Source of the DNA: Candidatus Obscuribacterales bacterium
GTDB taxonomy: Bacteria; Cyanobacteriota; Vampirovibrionia; Obscuribacterales; Obscuribacteraceae
Reading direction: 5' to 3'
Assembly (NCBI GenBank): GCA_019750335.1
Contig: JAIEOQ010000008.1
Location: forward strand, 620,001-684,000
DNA: 64,000 nt
The translations under genes were made by a program, and so were the position numbers. The notes under the pieces are model-generated. The model saw nothing but the letters and a program-made list of their open reading frames with translations, ran no database searches and was not told where the DNA came from. This document shows positions 52,134 to 60,846 of the stretch, piece by piece. Numbering within the stretch: position 1 is the stretch's first letter; each line of letters begins with the position of its first letter.

Positions 52134-52484
52134 ATGAACTACGGATCCTTCGGTAAGGGCTTGATTGCCGCATTCCTCCTCATTATCGGCGGCATTGCAC
52201 TGTTCACCGGCGCGGCCATCGGCATTGCCAGTTTCTTTTCTGCCAGCCCGCTTGTGATCGCTCTTGTCAGTGCGGTTGCCGCGCTGGTTGCCAGCTTTCC
52301 CTTCTGCGCTCGACAGCCCAAGCTTTCTATCTTGATCGCCCTTTGGGCCGGTGCTGGCGGGTGGCTCTCCACCTGGGTTACAGCGGCTCTAGCCGGCGGC
52401 TTCCTGGCCGTCGGAGCCGGCGTACTTGCCGGGATCGCTCTGACTGCGGTCGGGACTTACGCCACTTTTAGGTATACCAAGTAG
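52134..52484 (+). CDS. Small membrane protein, Gly/Ala-rich
   Basis: A 116-residue protein with four hydrophobic helices rich in Ala, Gly, Leu and Val and a short basic C-terminus (YATFRYTK). No family recognised. It follows the exported protein by 42 nt and ends the unit. Confidence 0.65.
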   Translation: MNYGSFGKGLIAAFLLIIGGIALFTGAAIGIASFFSASPLVIALVSAVAALVASFPFCARQPKLSILIALWAGAGGWLSTWVTAALAGGFLAVGAGVLAGIALTAVGTYATFRYTK

Positions 52485-52525
52485 CCTGACGACATACCTA
52501 GCAGGTCGCAGATAGCTTTGTTTAA

Positions 52526-52576
52526 GACCCTCCGGTTGATGCACAATACCACGCCCAACCGGAGAGTCTTTTTTTA
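52526..52576 (+). terminator. Terminator with 8-T tract
   Basis: GACCCTCCGGTTG (52526-52538) pairs with CAACCGGAGAGTC (52556-52568) with one mismatch, followed by eight T at 52569-52576. Confidence 0.85.
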
Positions 52577-52662
52577 TTCAAAATCTACCACAAAGGATAG
52601 TATAAACCAGATCACGCTGATAGCGAACAATGCAGAGCAAGGGATGACTACTCAGCAAGCAA

Positions 52663-52792
52663 CCTAGGTACGGATGACAATTTATGGCCCATCTTAACAA
52701 TCAGTTTAATGCTGAAAGCCTCTATTTATAACCATTTTGACACCCAAAGAAATATTTCAACAGACACAAATTTGTCATCGGCACCTAGGGCC
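52663..52792. repeat. Inverted-repeat element, copy 3 (130 bp)
   Basis: Left end CCTAGGTACGGATGACAA (52663-52680) and right end TTGTCATCGGCACCTAGG (52772-52789, continuing GCC). The two arms differ at two positions. In reverse orientation the interior aligns with the element at 13591 (ATGCTGAAAGC at 52709-52719 matches GCTTTCAGCAT; GATGACAATTTAT at 52673-52685 matches ATAAATTGTCATC). An open frame of 82 codons overlaps it but has no ribosome site. Confidence 0.75.
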
Positions 52793-53095
52793 ATTTTTCG
52801 ATACCCTGTCTGAATTAGCGGGGGCGTGGCTTACGCCACGAAGTAGCTGCGTCTCGAAGCAAGAGCGTCGCGCACTAGAGTTCTTCATCTCTGCTAGCTG
52901 TTTCACAAGGCACGAATGGGGGATTCTCCCCCAAAACCAACGCTCAGATTGGCGCTTTAGCTTGGAGAACGCCATAAATAAGTAATAGGTTTTAGTCATA
53001 TCTTTCTCTTTTATGCAAAAGAAAACAATCTCCCCAAAGAACCAACGTCACTCAACCTATTCGCGCCATTTAACTCCAAGAAAAGGGGCATCAAG
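52793..53095. other. Intergenic region upstream of GGDEF gene
   Basis: About 300 bp. A small CGTGGC/GCCACG hairpin lies at 52825-52839. It should hold the promoter of the diguanylate cyclase; none could be assigned. AAGGGG (53083-53088) is the ribosome site of the next gene. Confidence 0.3.
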
Positions 53096-53728
53096 ATGTA
53101 CATCCTGATTTTTTGCGGTCTGATTTTTCTGGCACTTGCTTACGGCTTCTTGCCGCCAGTCAGCGCCGCGGCTTGCCTGGTGCTTTGCGCCATCTGGCTT
53201 TTTTATCGCGGGCGCACAAAAGAAGAGATTTCAGAACGCGACAAACTCACAGGGCTCTTAATCCGTCGACCGGGGGAAGAGCTTTTCCAAAAACTTTTCG
53301 AGATTTGGCAGCGCTACGTTCAACAGCCGCTCTCGGTGATTATCATCGACGGAGATGGTTTGAAGAAAGTGAACGACACTCACGGTCACGAATGCGGCGA
53401 CTTGATGATTGCCCGCCTCGGCAATATTTGTCGTGATGGCGTTCGCCGCTGTGATGTTGCTTATCGTATGGGCGGCGAAGAGTTCGTCGTTGTCTGCCCT
53501 AACACTTCTCTTGCACAGGCAGCCATACTGGCAGAAACATTGCGCCAAAAGCTGGATACCGCAATCGAATTTCGCGGGCAGCAAATCAAAGTTTCCGCCA
53601 GCTTGGGCGTTGCTCAAGCAATCAGCGCCGCGCACCAAAGTTTCGCCGACTTACTCAGCGCTGCTGACGGAGCGCTCTATCAGGCAAAAGCCGCCGGCAA
53701 AAACCGCGTGGTGACGGCTGGAACCTAA
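53096..53728 (+). CDS. Membrane-bound diguanylate cyclase
   Basis: A 210-residue GGDEF enzyme that makes cyclic di-GMP. Two N-terminal membrane helices (residues 1-37) precede the catalytic domain. 'DKLTGL' opens the domain, IDGDGLKKVNDTHGHECGD holds the metal/substrate residues, and GGEEF at 126-130 is an intact active site. An RxxD inhibitory site (RRCD, 117-120) lies five residues before it, so product inhibition is expected. No EAL partner in the window. Single-gene unit with its own terminator. Confidence 0.9.
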   Translation: MYILIFCGLIFLALAYGFLPPVSAAACLVLCAIWLFYRGRTKEEISERDKLTGLLIRRPGEELFQKLFEIWQRYVQQPLSVIIIDGDGLKKVNDTHGHECGDLMIARLGNICRDGVRRCDVAYRMGGEEFVVVCPNTSLAQAAILAETLRQKLDTAIEFRGQQIKVSASLGVAQAISAAHQSFADLLSAADGALYQAKAAGKNRVVTAGT

Positions 53729-53770
53729 GCTTACAGCCTGATGCTTTATACTCGTCTTCACTTCTTTCTT

Positions 53771-53820
53771 GGCTCTCTGGTTAGTGCGAAGTTACTTGCA
53801 CAGCCAGAGAGCCATTTTTT
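53771..53820 (+). terminator. Terminator of the GGDEF gene
   Basis: GGCTCTCTGG (53771-53780) pairs with CCAGAGAGCC (53804-53813), followed by TTTTTT. Confidence 0.8.
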
Positions 53821-53893
53821 ATTACTTTATTTACTATTTCATATCGTATTTGTCTGACAAAAGAAAAAGCGCTGCGAAATGTCCGCACCGCAA

Positions 53894-53924
53894 GAGCGGC
53901 TTAGCAAAATTTGCCAAGCCGCTC
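53894..53924 (-). terminator. Leftward hairpin after the 53945 gene
   Basis: GAGCGGCTT (53894-53902) pairs with AAGCCGCTC (53916-53924) with an inner GCAAA/TTTGC extension. T-tract weak on the minus strand. Confidence 0.6.
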
Positions 53925-53944
53925 TCAAATGCAGCACCAGCTAA

Positions 53945-54532
53945 CTACCAGCTGAGCGATTTATAGACGCCACGATAATCCTGATACACGTATGTATCAC
54001 CGGCAGCGTAAGCGTTGTAATACCACAAAGTCGGCAACGGATAGCTTAATAGCGTTCCGCTGGCATCATCGATAAACTGCACATCAATGATCTCGGTGAC
54101 TACCACCGTAATCATAGCCGGTTTTACCGCTGGAGCAGTCCAAGAAAACCCTTGTCCCTGACCCCACCAAAAGCGCGAATTGATGTTGTAGAAATAAGGC
54201 GTCGGGCAAAAATAATCGTAAGCAAAAAACTCTTCGCTGTGAGCCCGGCCATTTACATAAAATCCGGCATGATACCGGCAATTGTGCGGAACCGGTACCG
54301 GAATTAGAAGCAGCTGCGGTACAGCATAATTCTTTCTGTCCGCTTGGGGCGGATTGGGTAGCGGTCCGGCGAATCCCGGCATCTCCCCATGCTTTTGCTG
54401 AACCAAATCAGCCGGAATCGGCGGCAACTGTTTTTGCCCCCAATTATTTGCCGGCGGTGCAGCAAAAACCGGAGCAGCAAGAATTCCAGCCGCAAAAATA
54501 GCGCCAAGCGCCGACAAGAGAAGCTTGTACAT
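53945..54532 (-). CDS. Sec-exported protein, Pro/Tyr-rich
   Basis: A 195-residue protein from the ATG at 54532 (GGAAAGG upstream) with a clear signal peptide (YKLLLSALGAIFAAGILAAP...AAP). Mature part is rich in Pro, Tyr, Phe and Trp, e.g. YDYFCPTPYFYNINSRFWW. No family recognised. Part of a cluster of four exported proteins (51.2-56.8 kb). Confidence 0.7.
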   Translation of the reverse strand: MYKLLLSALGAIFAAGILAAPVFAAPPANNWGQKQLPPIPADLVQQKHGEMPGFAGPLPNPPQADRKNYAVPQLLLIPVPVPHNCRYHAGFYVNGRAHSEEFFAYDYFCPTPYFYNINSRFWWGQGQGFSWTAPAVKPAMITVVVTEIIDVQFIDDASGTLLSYPLPTLWYYNAYAAGDTYVYQDYRGVYKSLSW

Positions 54533-54710
54533 AACCTTTCCAAGTTGTTGAGCATACTCATCGGGCTTCATGAAAATGAAGTTTGAGAAGCCTGAATCAA
54601 ATGAATATGCTGGGCGAATGCTCTTGTTGAACGTAATAAAAAAAATGGACAACGAAGCCTAAGCCTTTAGCCTAAGCAATAACAAGACTGACAACCAAAG
54701 CTTGATTCAA

Positions 54711-55574
54711 TTACCAAGCACGATACATGGTGTTATAAAGAGACCTGGTTACAGCTCGATTGATTGCTCGATCAAGATTTCTACCAACAGCGCGGTTAAC
54801 AGAGCCGGCAACACTCTTAGTTAAGCCAACACCAGGTATGTTGTTCAACTTGGAAGGGGCGCCTTGTTGTCTCACAACCGGGCGGCTGGTCATTACTTGA
54901 CCTTGACCACCACCATTCATTTGCGAACCAAATTTAGGCATGCTGAAATTCATACCACCCATACCAGGGGATGTACCTCCGGACGTGCCGCCGCCTGGGA
55001 TTAAGCCCATTTGAGCAGCCGAATTAATTGCTTTGCCAAGATTATCCAGTCCGCTAGCCCCGGAAAATCCGCCTAAGGCACCGGCAAGTCCACTCATATC
55101 ACCCTGGTTTTGAGTAACAGAACCGCCTAACATCTCGTTCTGATTCTGCATGCTTGCAGCTTGCTGTTGATCATATTGTGAAAAATCAGGTTCTTGATTG
55201 ACCGCACTGGCATTTTGACCAGGGTGCACCCAACCGGATGAGCTCACTTGAGGCTGAGAGAGCGATTGTTCCAAAGGTGAATAAGCATCTTGTGACTGCC
55301 CAGGCTTAACCCAGCCCGACTGACTTAATGGTTGCTGTTGCGGTTGCGCCTGGCTATCTGCAGGCACCCAGCCAGAGCCTGGATTGATATCTGGTTTAAC
55401 CCAACCGGATTGCCTAGCTTCAGAGCTCGAATCGTCAAAATTATCAGTCTCTCCGCCCGGTTTAACCCAACCAGACTGGCTAACTTGAGCTAGCGCAGGC
55501 GCGGCAATTATTAAAGAGCTTAGGCTGATTAAAGCCATCAGGGCAAAAGGAGCACGCTTTCGATAGTAAGTCAT
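54711..55574 (-). CDS. Sec-exported protein with SGWVKPG repeats
   Basis: A 287-residue protein with signal peptide (LMALISLSSLIIAAPALAQ). Residues about 30-120 carry five copies of a short repeat SGWVxP(G/D/A) (SGWVKPGG, SGWVKPD, SGWVPAD, SGWVKPG, SGWVHPG), spaced by about 12-30 residues, then a Gln/Ser/Gly-rich middle and a basic helical C-terminus (NRAVGRNLDRAINRAVTRSL). The WV-containing repeats suggest binding to carbohydrate or to other surface proteins. Family not recognised. Confidence 0.75.
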   Translation of the reverse strand: MTYYRKRAPFALMALISLSSLIIAAPALAQVSQSGWVKPGGETDNFDDSSSEARQSGWVKPDINPGSGWVPADSQAQPQQQPLSQSGWVKPGQSQDAYSPLEQSLSQPQVSSSGWVHPGQNASAVNQEPDFSQYDQQQAASMQNQNEMLGGSVTQNQGDMSGLAGALGGFSGASGLDNLGKAINSAAQMGLIPGGGTSGGTSPGMGGMNFSMPKFGSQMNGGGQGQVMTSRPVVRQQGAPSKLNNIPGVGLTKSVAGSVNRAVGRNLDRAINRAVTRSLYNTMYRAW

Positions 55575-55688
55575 TGCAATTCAACTCAAAGATATCTTGA
55601 CAAGATCCTAGCTTTATCAACCATGGCTGTCAATCAGGGATTTACGCTTGCCGTTGAAGAGCATGATTGCCTGATTTATGATTAGCGG

Positions 55689-56069
55689 ATGGCTAAAATC
55701 ATCGGCTCAAACAAACTTGTTAGCGACTTTATCTGTCCTCAATGCGCCAAAAGCGTCACTTGCGGCATTGGTTTTCGTGCCGGAGACGTGGCTAATATTC
55801 AATACAAGCTCGGAGACAAAGTGACCTGGAACAATGCTCTGACCTGGCCGGAGAAACGACCGTTAGATGGCACTTTCAGTACTATCGGCTATTTCGAATG
55901 TGAAAATTTGCATTGCACGAGCTGGCAAGATTGCTTTCCTCAAGTACAAGAAGTACTGATTTACATTGAAAACGATTGTTTGATCAAAGCTGTGCCCTGT
56001 CGTTATAAACCGGAACAATTAGATTATACGGTTCTCAGAGTGGACGATGATATGGGGGTTTTCACCTAA
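55689..56069 (+). CDS. Small zinc-binding-type protein
   Basis: A 126-residue protein with cysteines in three groups (CPQC, CGIG and ECENLHCTSWQDC), likely a zinc-binding domain. No signal peptide. Start ATG at 55689; the frame runs up to 56069, before the next gene. No family recognised. Confidence 0.6.
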   Translation: MAKIIGSNKLVSDFICPQCAKSVTCGIGFRAGDVANIQYKLGDKVTWNNALTWPEKRPLDGTFSTIGYFECENLHCTSWQDCFPQVQEVLIYIENDCLIKAVPCRYKPEQLDYTVLRVDDDMGVFT

Positions 56070-56142
56070 AACTTTTCAAAAAAATAGGCTTGTCAGGATA
56101 TTTTCTGCTATGAAAGAGATGGTTTTTCAAGTGGTCAAAATA

Positions 56143-56820
56143 ATGTCCAAACAAAAAAGATTGTCCCTCAAATTTTTCTCTGCGCTGACAGCGGCAAGTT
56201 GCCTGCTATTCAGCACCATACCAGCCAAAGCACAATATTTCAGCAGCTATAGCAGCTACGGTGGACTAGGCAGCTACGGCAGTCTAGGCGGACTCGGTTA
56301 CGGCGGAATAGGCTATGGCGGTCTAGGTGGACTCGGCTATGGTGGACTAGGCGGACTGGGTTATGGCGGATTCGGCTATTCACCTTATACCGGTGGTATC
56401 TCAAATCTTTACTTTGGACAAGCCTTAGTCAACCCCTACTATTGGGGCGGTGGTTACGGTTACGGTGGCTACAGCAACGGTGCTTTGTTGGCTAGCTCAA
56501 TTATTATGGGAGCCAGCAGTGTAGCTTCTTTAGGGCTGAATCTTTTAGCACAAAATCGGGCGAATAAAGCCTACAATCAACAGATACAGCTTCAACAGCA
56601 ACAACAGCAGCTGCAACTACAACAACAGCAAATGCAACAACAACAGCAATTGGCAATGTCTGGATGGAATCAGCAAACCATGTCAGCTGCAATACCGGCC
56701 GGCGGCTATCCGCAGATGAATATCGACCAGAATTTCAATCCGGTACCAATGAACTTCAATAACGGCAGCACAACTTATGGTTCTGCATTGCCACCTAGCC
56801 CGGCACCGAATTTCAGATAA
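56143..56820 (+). CDS. Sec-exported Gly/Tyr-rich protein
   Basis: A 225-residue protein from the ATG at 56143 (an ATG at 56110 is possible) with a signal peptide (FFSALTAASCLLFST...AKA). Residues about 35-85 are almost entirely GLGGLGYGGxGYG-type repeats, then a hydrophobic segment (LLASSIIMGASSVASLGLNLL), then a Gln-rich stretch. The composition suggests an envelope or surface-structure protein. No family assigned. Confidence 0.72.
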   Translation: MSKQKRLSLKFFSALTAASCLLFSTIPAKAQYFSSYSSYGGLGSYGSLGGLGYGGIGYGGLGGLGYGGLGGLGYGGFGYSPYTGGISNLYFGQALVNPYYWGGGYGYGGYSNGALLASSIIMGASSVASLGLNLLAQNRANKAYNQQIQLQQQQQQLQLQQQQMQQQQQLAMSGWNQQTMSAAIPAGGYPQMNIDQNFNPVPMNFNNGSTTYGSALPPSPAPNFR

Positions 56821-56825
56821 ATAAC

Positions 56826-58697
56826 TCAGTCTAGATGACGCAATTTAGTGCGAAACTTGCCCCAACCCATATCCGGGTTGACTAGCTCATCTTTGTATTC
56901 TTTGTCGATTTCGGCTTTCAATTCTTTTTCTTCATCAGCAACCATAGTTTGAAAGTGTTTTGTACTTTCAAGGGCTGCTGCTGCTTGACGCATTTCGTGC
57001 AACGCCTTAAAAGTACTTTCCAAATCTTTTGCTGCTTCTAATTTTTTTAGGGCTGCGTCACAGTCTTTCCACTTCACCATTGCATCATCTCTTGTGCTTT
57101 GGCTAACATGGACATATTCTGCTTCAATATTGCGCTTCGTTTGCACTACAAGATCGTTCAAGCTTTGAAGATATGTCTCACGATCAGTAGCAAAGTCAGC
57201 AGGTGGATTTTCCACGCTTTCTCTGAGCCCACAAGCTGAAACCTTATCGCGTGCAGCAATATGAAAATCCAAAGTCTCACGATCCGGCACATAGCTTGTT
57301 AAGCCACCGTTGGAGCCGAAATCACCAAAACCGGAATAAGATTTGACCAGCTTTTTATGAGCATCAAGTAAACGCCCAGCATGAATACGGATCTTTTGAT
57401 CGGGATCGCTTAGGTCTCCACGCGAAACCGAATCCATAATGGTTTCAACAAAAACTTTCAGATCTCTTTTGTCGCTGGCAAAGAAAAAATAATCGGCATA
57501 AACCGGAGCATTATCAATTAGCCGATCTAAAGTTTTACGATTTTTTGGATCTTCTATAGCTTTAGTAAGCGCCTCACCAAGCTTATCCAGCTCACCGCTA
57601 AATTCATCGATATGAGTTAAATCGTAATGAGCAAGTGTCTCGATGGTTACCGATTTTTCGCCTTCTGATTTTTTGTCCACATCAGTCCAAGGATTGACTA
57701 CGCTATTCAGCCATTCATAAATGTTTTGCGGCGGCTTTTGTTTAGCTACGTCTTTGTTCACAGGCTGTAAACGTGCTGTTTCAACCATAGTGTCAGCCAG
57801 TTCCGAACCGCTCATTTTAGGATTGGCAATAATTTTTTCAATCGGCGTAATTAGATCTTGTCCGCGTCCGCCTTCAGTTTCAGCTGAAGCAACCACATGA
57901 TTGGTAATCGGCTTTAAGAGCCGCATCACGTCATCTTGCCCCATTAAACAAGCATCAAAATCAATCAAGTCGAAAGGCTTTTTATCTTTATTCTTGCCTT
58001 TTTCGTTTTCGTCACGCAAAACACCTTTTTTAGCAGCTTCGATAAATTGATCCATGGTCATTTTGCCGATATCGCCGCTCAAACCAAGATTGCCGTTTCC
58101 GTGGGAATCAGCAATTAAAGCTTTTTTGCCTGCCTTAAAGTGATCACAAGCCAATTCAAGCAGATTGCTAACATCATGAGCGTAACCGCCTGAGTTTACA
58201 GTGTCGATTTTAGTTACTTTGCCATCATGGACTATATAGCGATCCATATGATGGGGATTAGGCACCAAGAAAGAGTAACGATCTAAAAGCTCGCCGTTAT
58301 AGGCAAAATCATCTACGTCAACAAAAGGCATTTGCGCGACAATCGCTACTGGCTTGCCTTTAGTTTTGTCAGCCAGGTCTTTCAAATTTTGCAAACGTTT
58401 TTCATTATTATCGCCGCTCACTTCACCGAAAGACTGAGTCGACAAGTTAAGGACCACCAGCCAATCCACGGACTGACGATCGACAGGCGGCTTAGTGTCA
58501 CGTTCTTTATTAAAACGATCAATGCGGTTTACGACCGCCGGACCGATTTCAACTGTTTGCCGAATCGGATCCATGATACTGTCGTTCACCTGTTTCCAGA
58601 TTTGGGCAGCTCGAGTCGTATCAAAAGATAGATCGTTGGAATTAGATTCGGCTGTATCGCTCTTGCTTTGCCGTTTGCTTTCAGACTGTAATTCCAT
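56826..58697 (-). CDS. Clostripain-family (C11) cysteine peptidase
   Basis: A 623-residue C11 peptidase. The catalytic His-Cys dyad is His199 in IADSHGNGNLG and Cys250 in DFDACLMG. After the catalytic domain comes a long charged helical C-terminus. There is no signal peptide, unlike many secreted C11 enzymes, so it may act in the cytoplasm or be exported otherwise. The family cleaves after basic residues. AGAGGA precedes the ATG. Single-gene unit with converging exported-protein gene to its left. Confidence 0.82.
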   Translation of the reverse strand: MELQSESKRQSKSDTAESNSNDLSFDTTRAAQIWKQVNDSIMDPIRQTVEIGPAVVNRIDRFNKERDTKPPVDRQSVDWLVVLNLSTQSFGEVSGDNNEKRLQNLKDLADKTKGKPVAIVAQMPFVDVDDFAYNGELLDRYSFLVPNPHHMDRYIVHDGKVTKIDTVNSGGYAHDVSNLLELACDHFKAGKKALIADSHGNGNLGLSGDIGKMTMDQFIEAAKKGVLRDENEKGKNKDKKPFDLIDFDACLMGQDDVMRLLKPITNHVVASAETEGGRGQDLITPIEKIIANPKMSGSELADTMVETARLQPVNKDVAKQKPPQNIYEWLNSVVNPWTDVDKKSEGEKSVTIETLAHYDLTHIDEFSGELDKLGEALTKAIEDPKNRKTLDRLIDNAPVYADYFFFASDKRDLKVFVETIMDSVSRGDLSDPDQKIRIHAGRLLDAHKKLVKSYSGFGDFGSNGGLTSYVPDRETLDFHIAARDKVSACGLRESVENPPADFATDRETYLQSLNDLVVQTKRNIEAEYVHVSQSTRDDAMVKWKDCDAALKKLEAAKDLESTFKALHEMRQAAAALESTKHFQTMVADEEKELKAEIDKEYKDELVNPDMGWGKFRTKLRHLD

Positions 58698-58821
58698 TCT
58701 GCATCCTCTGACCTAACGGAGCCACCTGGCGCCCGGGGCGTAGACTCGATTCTGGGACCATTATCTATATCGGTCAAGGACGGTTTCCCCCACTGCGAGC
58801 AATGATTACAGTTAAAATTTT

Positions 58822-58840
58822 ATGCTATGCAATATAGTAT
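58822..58840. promoter_or_regulatory. AT-rich terminator-distal motif
   Basis: ATGCTATGCAATATAGTAT, the reverse-oriented version of the motif, lies beyond the terminator of the leftward unit that ends at 58938. Confidence 0.45.
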
Positions 58841-58889
58841 CTATTCAAAATAAAAACACGCGGCGAAGCAAACTCCAGACCGCGTGTTT
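58840..58889 (-). terminator. Leftward terminator
   Basis: AAACACGCGG (58854-58863) pairs with CCGCGTGTTT (58880-58889); TTATTTTGAATAG follows on the minus strand. Confidence 0.75.
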
Positions 58890-58937
58890 ATTTCGCTCAA
58901 ACTTTGCAATAGAATCCGGATAGCAAGCCTACATTCT

Positions 58938-59456
58938 TCAAGTCAGCTCCTCAAGCAGGCTACGCACTCTTTCAAGCTGCTCTCGCTGTTGGGTAGCCTC
59001 ATACAAATCAGCCTGACGAGCAAGTAGCCAGCGATAGCGTGGAGTCTGTTTGTGTTGATTCTGACCACGATCTTTGAAAGCCGCTTCAAGCTCAACTAAA
59101 GCACAACCAAGAGAAGCCAGCGCAGCCGACGGGTAGTTCAGCTCGGACTCAACAGCCGCTTGCGCTGCATGAAGATAGCTACGCCATTCATGGTCATGCT
59201 CTTCAGAGATGCAGACGCGGACTGTTTCAAGGATTTCCCGGAGGCTCCGCTCATTCATGTTTGTGAGCGCTCGAAGAACCATTTCGTCGTTGGATTTAGG
59301 CTCTCCCGTGACTCTAACTCCAGTCGCCGTCCAACGTTTTTCCGCGTCACAATAACGAAACGCGCGCTGGACCACTTCACAAGCACGCAAGCGCGGTTCA
59401 ACTTCGGGAAACAAGTTGGCAAACTGAGACTTAGCCGACGATGAGTCGTTAGACAT
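58938..59456 (-). CDS. Unknown helical protein
   Basis: A 172-residue protein, largely helical with Glu/Arg/Leu and Ala-rich segments (QAAVESELNYPSAALASLG), possibly TPR-like. Its start overlaps the end of the upstream gene by 8 nt, so the two are coupled. No family recognised. Confidence 0.65.
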   Translation of the reverse strand: MSNDSSSAKSQFANLFPEVEPRLRACEVVQRAFRYCDAEKRWTATGVRVTGEPKSNDEMVLRALTNMNERSLREILETVRVCISEEHDHEWRSYLHAAQAAVESELNYPSAALASLGCALVELEAAFKDRGQNQHKQTPRYRWLLARQADLYEATQQREQLERVRSLLEELT

Positions 59457-60024
59457 TATTTAATCGTTTCATGAAAGAAGGAATGAAAGTCCAGAGAAAA
59501 GACAAATCAGACTCATCGGTAAATTCAACTAGAGCCAATTTCGCTTGTTCCGCGGCTTCACGCTGCAAACGCGTAGCGACCATCGCTTGCCGCGGCGTTA
59601 CCAAAGGAGCGACAGCTCGCTTGATTTCAGCGTCGGCAACTTTGTTTGCTTCGTCGTACAAGCCGGCTGCGAGCAAGCTTTCAATACGCGACAAACTCGA
59701 ACGCAAGCTGACCGCCCAGTGATTGCGATAGTCATGCTTATAGACCACCGCTGCATACAAGTCGCGAAGCACCTGCACTTTATCGCCGATAGTGGACGGC
59801 GAAGTTGCTAGCGCTTCGATATCGCGCCCGAAATGATCCCAGCTTTTGCGCTCGAAAGCCGGCTTGTTTTCCGGCAGAGAGCAGGCGGTAATCGACACGA
59901 TGATCAAGCCTGTAACAAGAACAGCGATGGCGACAGCCGGGTTGGAATCAGCCAACAGAACAAACAAAAGCAATGTCCCAAAGAGAACACCGAAGATCTC
60001 TTTCAATACAGTTGCGTAATTCAT
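59449..60024 (-). CDS. Membrane-anchored protein with helical domain
   Basis: A 191-residue protein from the ATG at 60024 (GGGAG upstream). Two N-terminal membrane helices (residues about 8-45) and a soluble helical domain (RSSLSRIESLLAAGLYDEANK) follow. The 8-nt overlap with the next gene suggests a paired function. No family recognised. Confidence 0.65.
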   Translation of the reverse strand: MNYATVLKEIFGVLFGTLLLFVLLADSNPAVAIAVLVTGLIIVSITACSLPENKPAFERKSWDHFGRDIEALATSPSTIGDKVQVLRDLYAAVVYKHDYRNHWAVSLRSSLSRIESLLAAGLYDEANKVADAEIKRAVAPLVTPRQAMVATRLQREAAEQAKLALVEFTDESDLSFLWTFIPSFMKRLNNV

Positions 60025-60040
60025 TTCTTGATCTCCCACA

Positions 60041-60077
60041 CAGAAGGGCTGCCAACAAGCTCTCGGCAGCCCTTCTG
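60041..60077 (-). terminator. 13-bp perfect hairpin between leftward genes
   Basis: CAGAAGGGCTGCC (60041-60053) pairs with GGCAGCCCTTCTG (60065-60077). No T-run on the minus strand side, so probably an mRNA-end stabiliser or weak terminator. Confidence 0.6.
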
Positions 60078-60110
60078 CTGTTAATGGTTTGCGGTCCAGT
60101 GATTCAAGGC

Positions 60111-60815
60111 TCAGGCGGCAATCTTGACCTTAGTCAGGGATTCCTGAACGGTGCCGGCGCTCCAAACAGCGTTGACCAGTACTTCCCGAATGAAGGAGCC
60201 GGATATGTAGAATTCAACTCGATCACTTTGCTGTGTATAGGTATTGTCGCTGTTCAAGCGGACGGCTTTCACATACAGTCCGTCCGGATAAACGTCGGTG
60301 CTGCGATGCCCGCTTTGTCCGCCACCTTGTTTGCTCAGCGAAAGAACGACGAACCGATCCAGACGTGTCGGCAATCTCGCCGGATCTTGCTGGTGCTTGA
60401 GCATTTTCGCTTCGCTGAAACGCCCGGATTGGATGACGTCGCCTTCTGTGATCGTAGCCGCCGTCTTCGCAGCGCCACGCCGCTCGACTTCGACAACGCT
60501 ACAAGCCGGATCGCTGCCCATTTCGAATTCGACGATTTCACTGCCGTAGCAATGATCGAAATTGTCGTCCAGCCGAATGGCCGTCACCGTGGTTTTGCCG
60601 TCATGCTTCACTTCTTGCACGAGAAACAACGCCGTCGTGCGGGTTGGATCCGAAGCATCAACTTTGCTGTCATCATCGCCGCCGACGTATTGACTGTGTA
60701 AGCCGACACGAACCGGCTCGTTGCCATGACGGTTTTTCCGTCCGTAGCCAAATTCCAGACCTTTGCCCGAAATGACGTCGTTCACGGCAATGGTCAGCGC
60801 ATTACGGATTTTCAT
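60111..60815 (-). CDS. Unknown 234-residue protein
   Basis: Start ATG at 60815 after AGGAAA; a longer frame to 61082 would overlap the next gene. The protein has a beta-rich pattern with acidic loops (VGGDDDSKVDASDPTRTT) and no signal peptide. No family recognised. It is followed by the hairpin at 60041. Confidence 0.6.
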   Translation of the reverse strand: MKIRNALTIAVNDVISGKGLEFGYGRKNRHGNEPVRVGLHSQYVGGDDDSKVDASDPTRTTALFLVQEVKHDGKTTVTAIRLDDNFDHCYGSEIVEFEMGSDPACSVVEVERRGAAKTAATITEGDVIQSGRFSEAKMLKHQQDPARLPTRLDRFVVLSLSKQGGGQSGHRSTDVYPDGLYVKAVRLNSDNTYTQQSDRVEFYISGSFIREVLVNAVWSAGTVQESLTKVKIAA

Positions 60816-60846
60816 AATCAAGGTTTCCTGAATTGAGAAATTTGAA

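Noticed and set aside
13591-52792. CRISPR array from the repeated CCTAGG sequences
   Set aside because: The repeats are inverted pairs 130 bp apart at three sites separated by over 12 kb, not direct repeats with regular spacers; no cas gene was seen.
52737-52985. Open frame of 82 codons overlapping inverted-repeat element 3
   Set aside because: No ribosome site, begins inside the repeat and has no counterpart in element 1.
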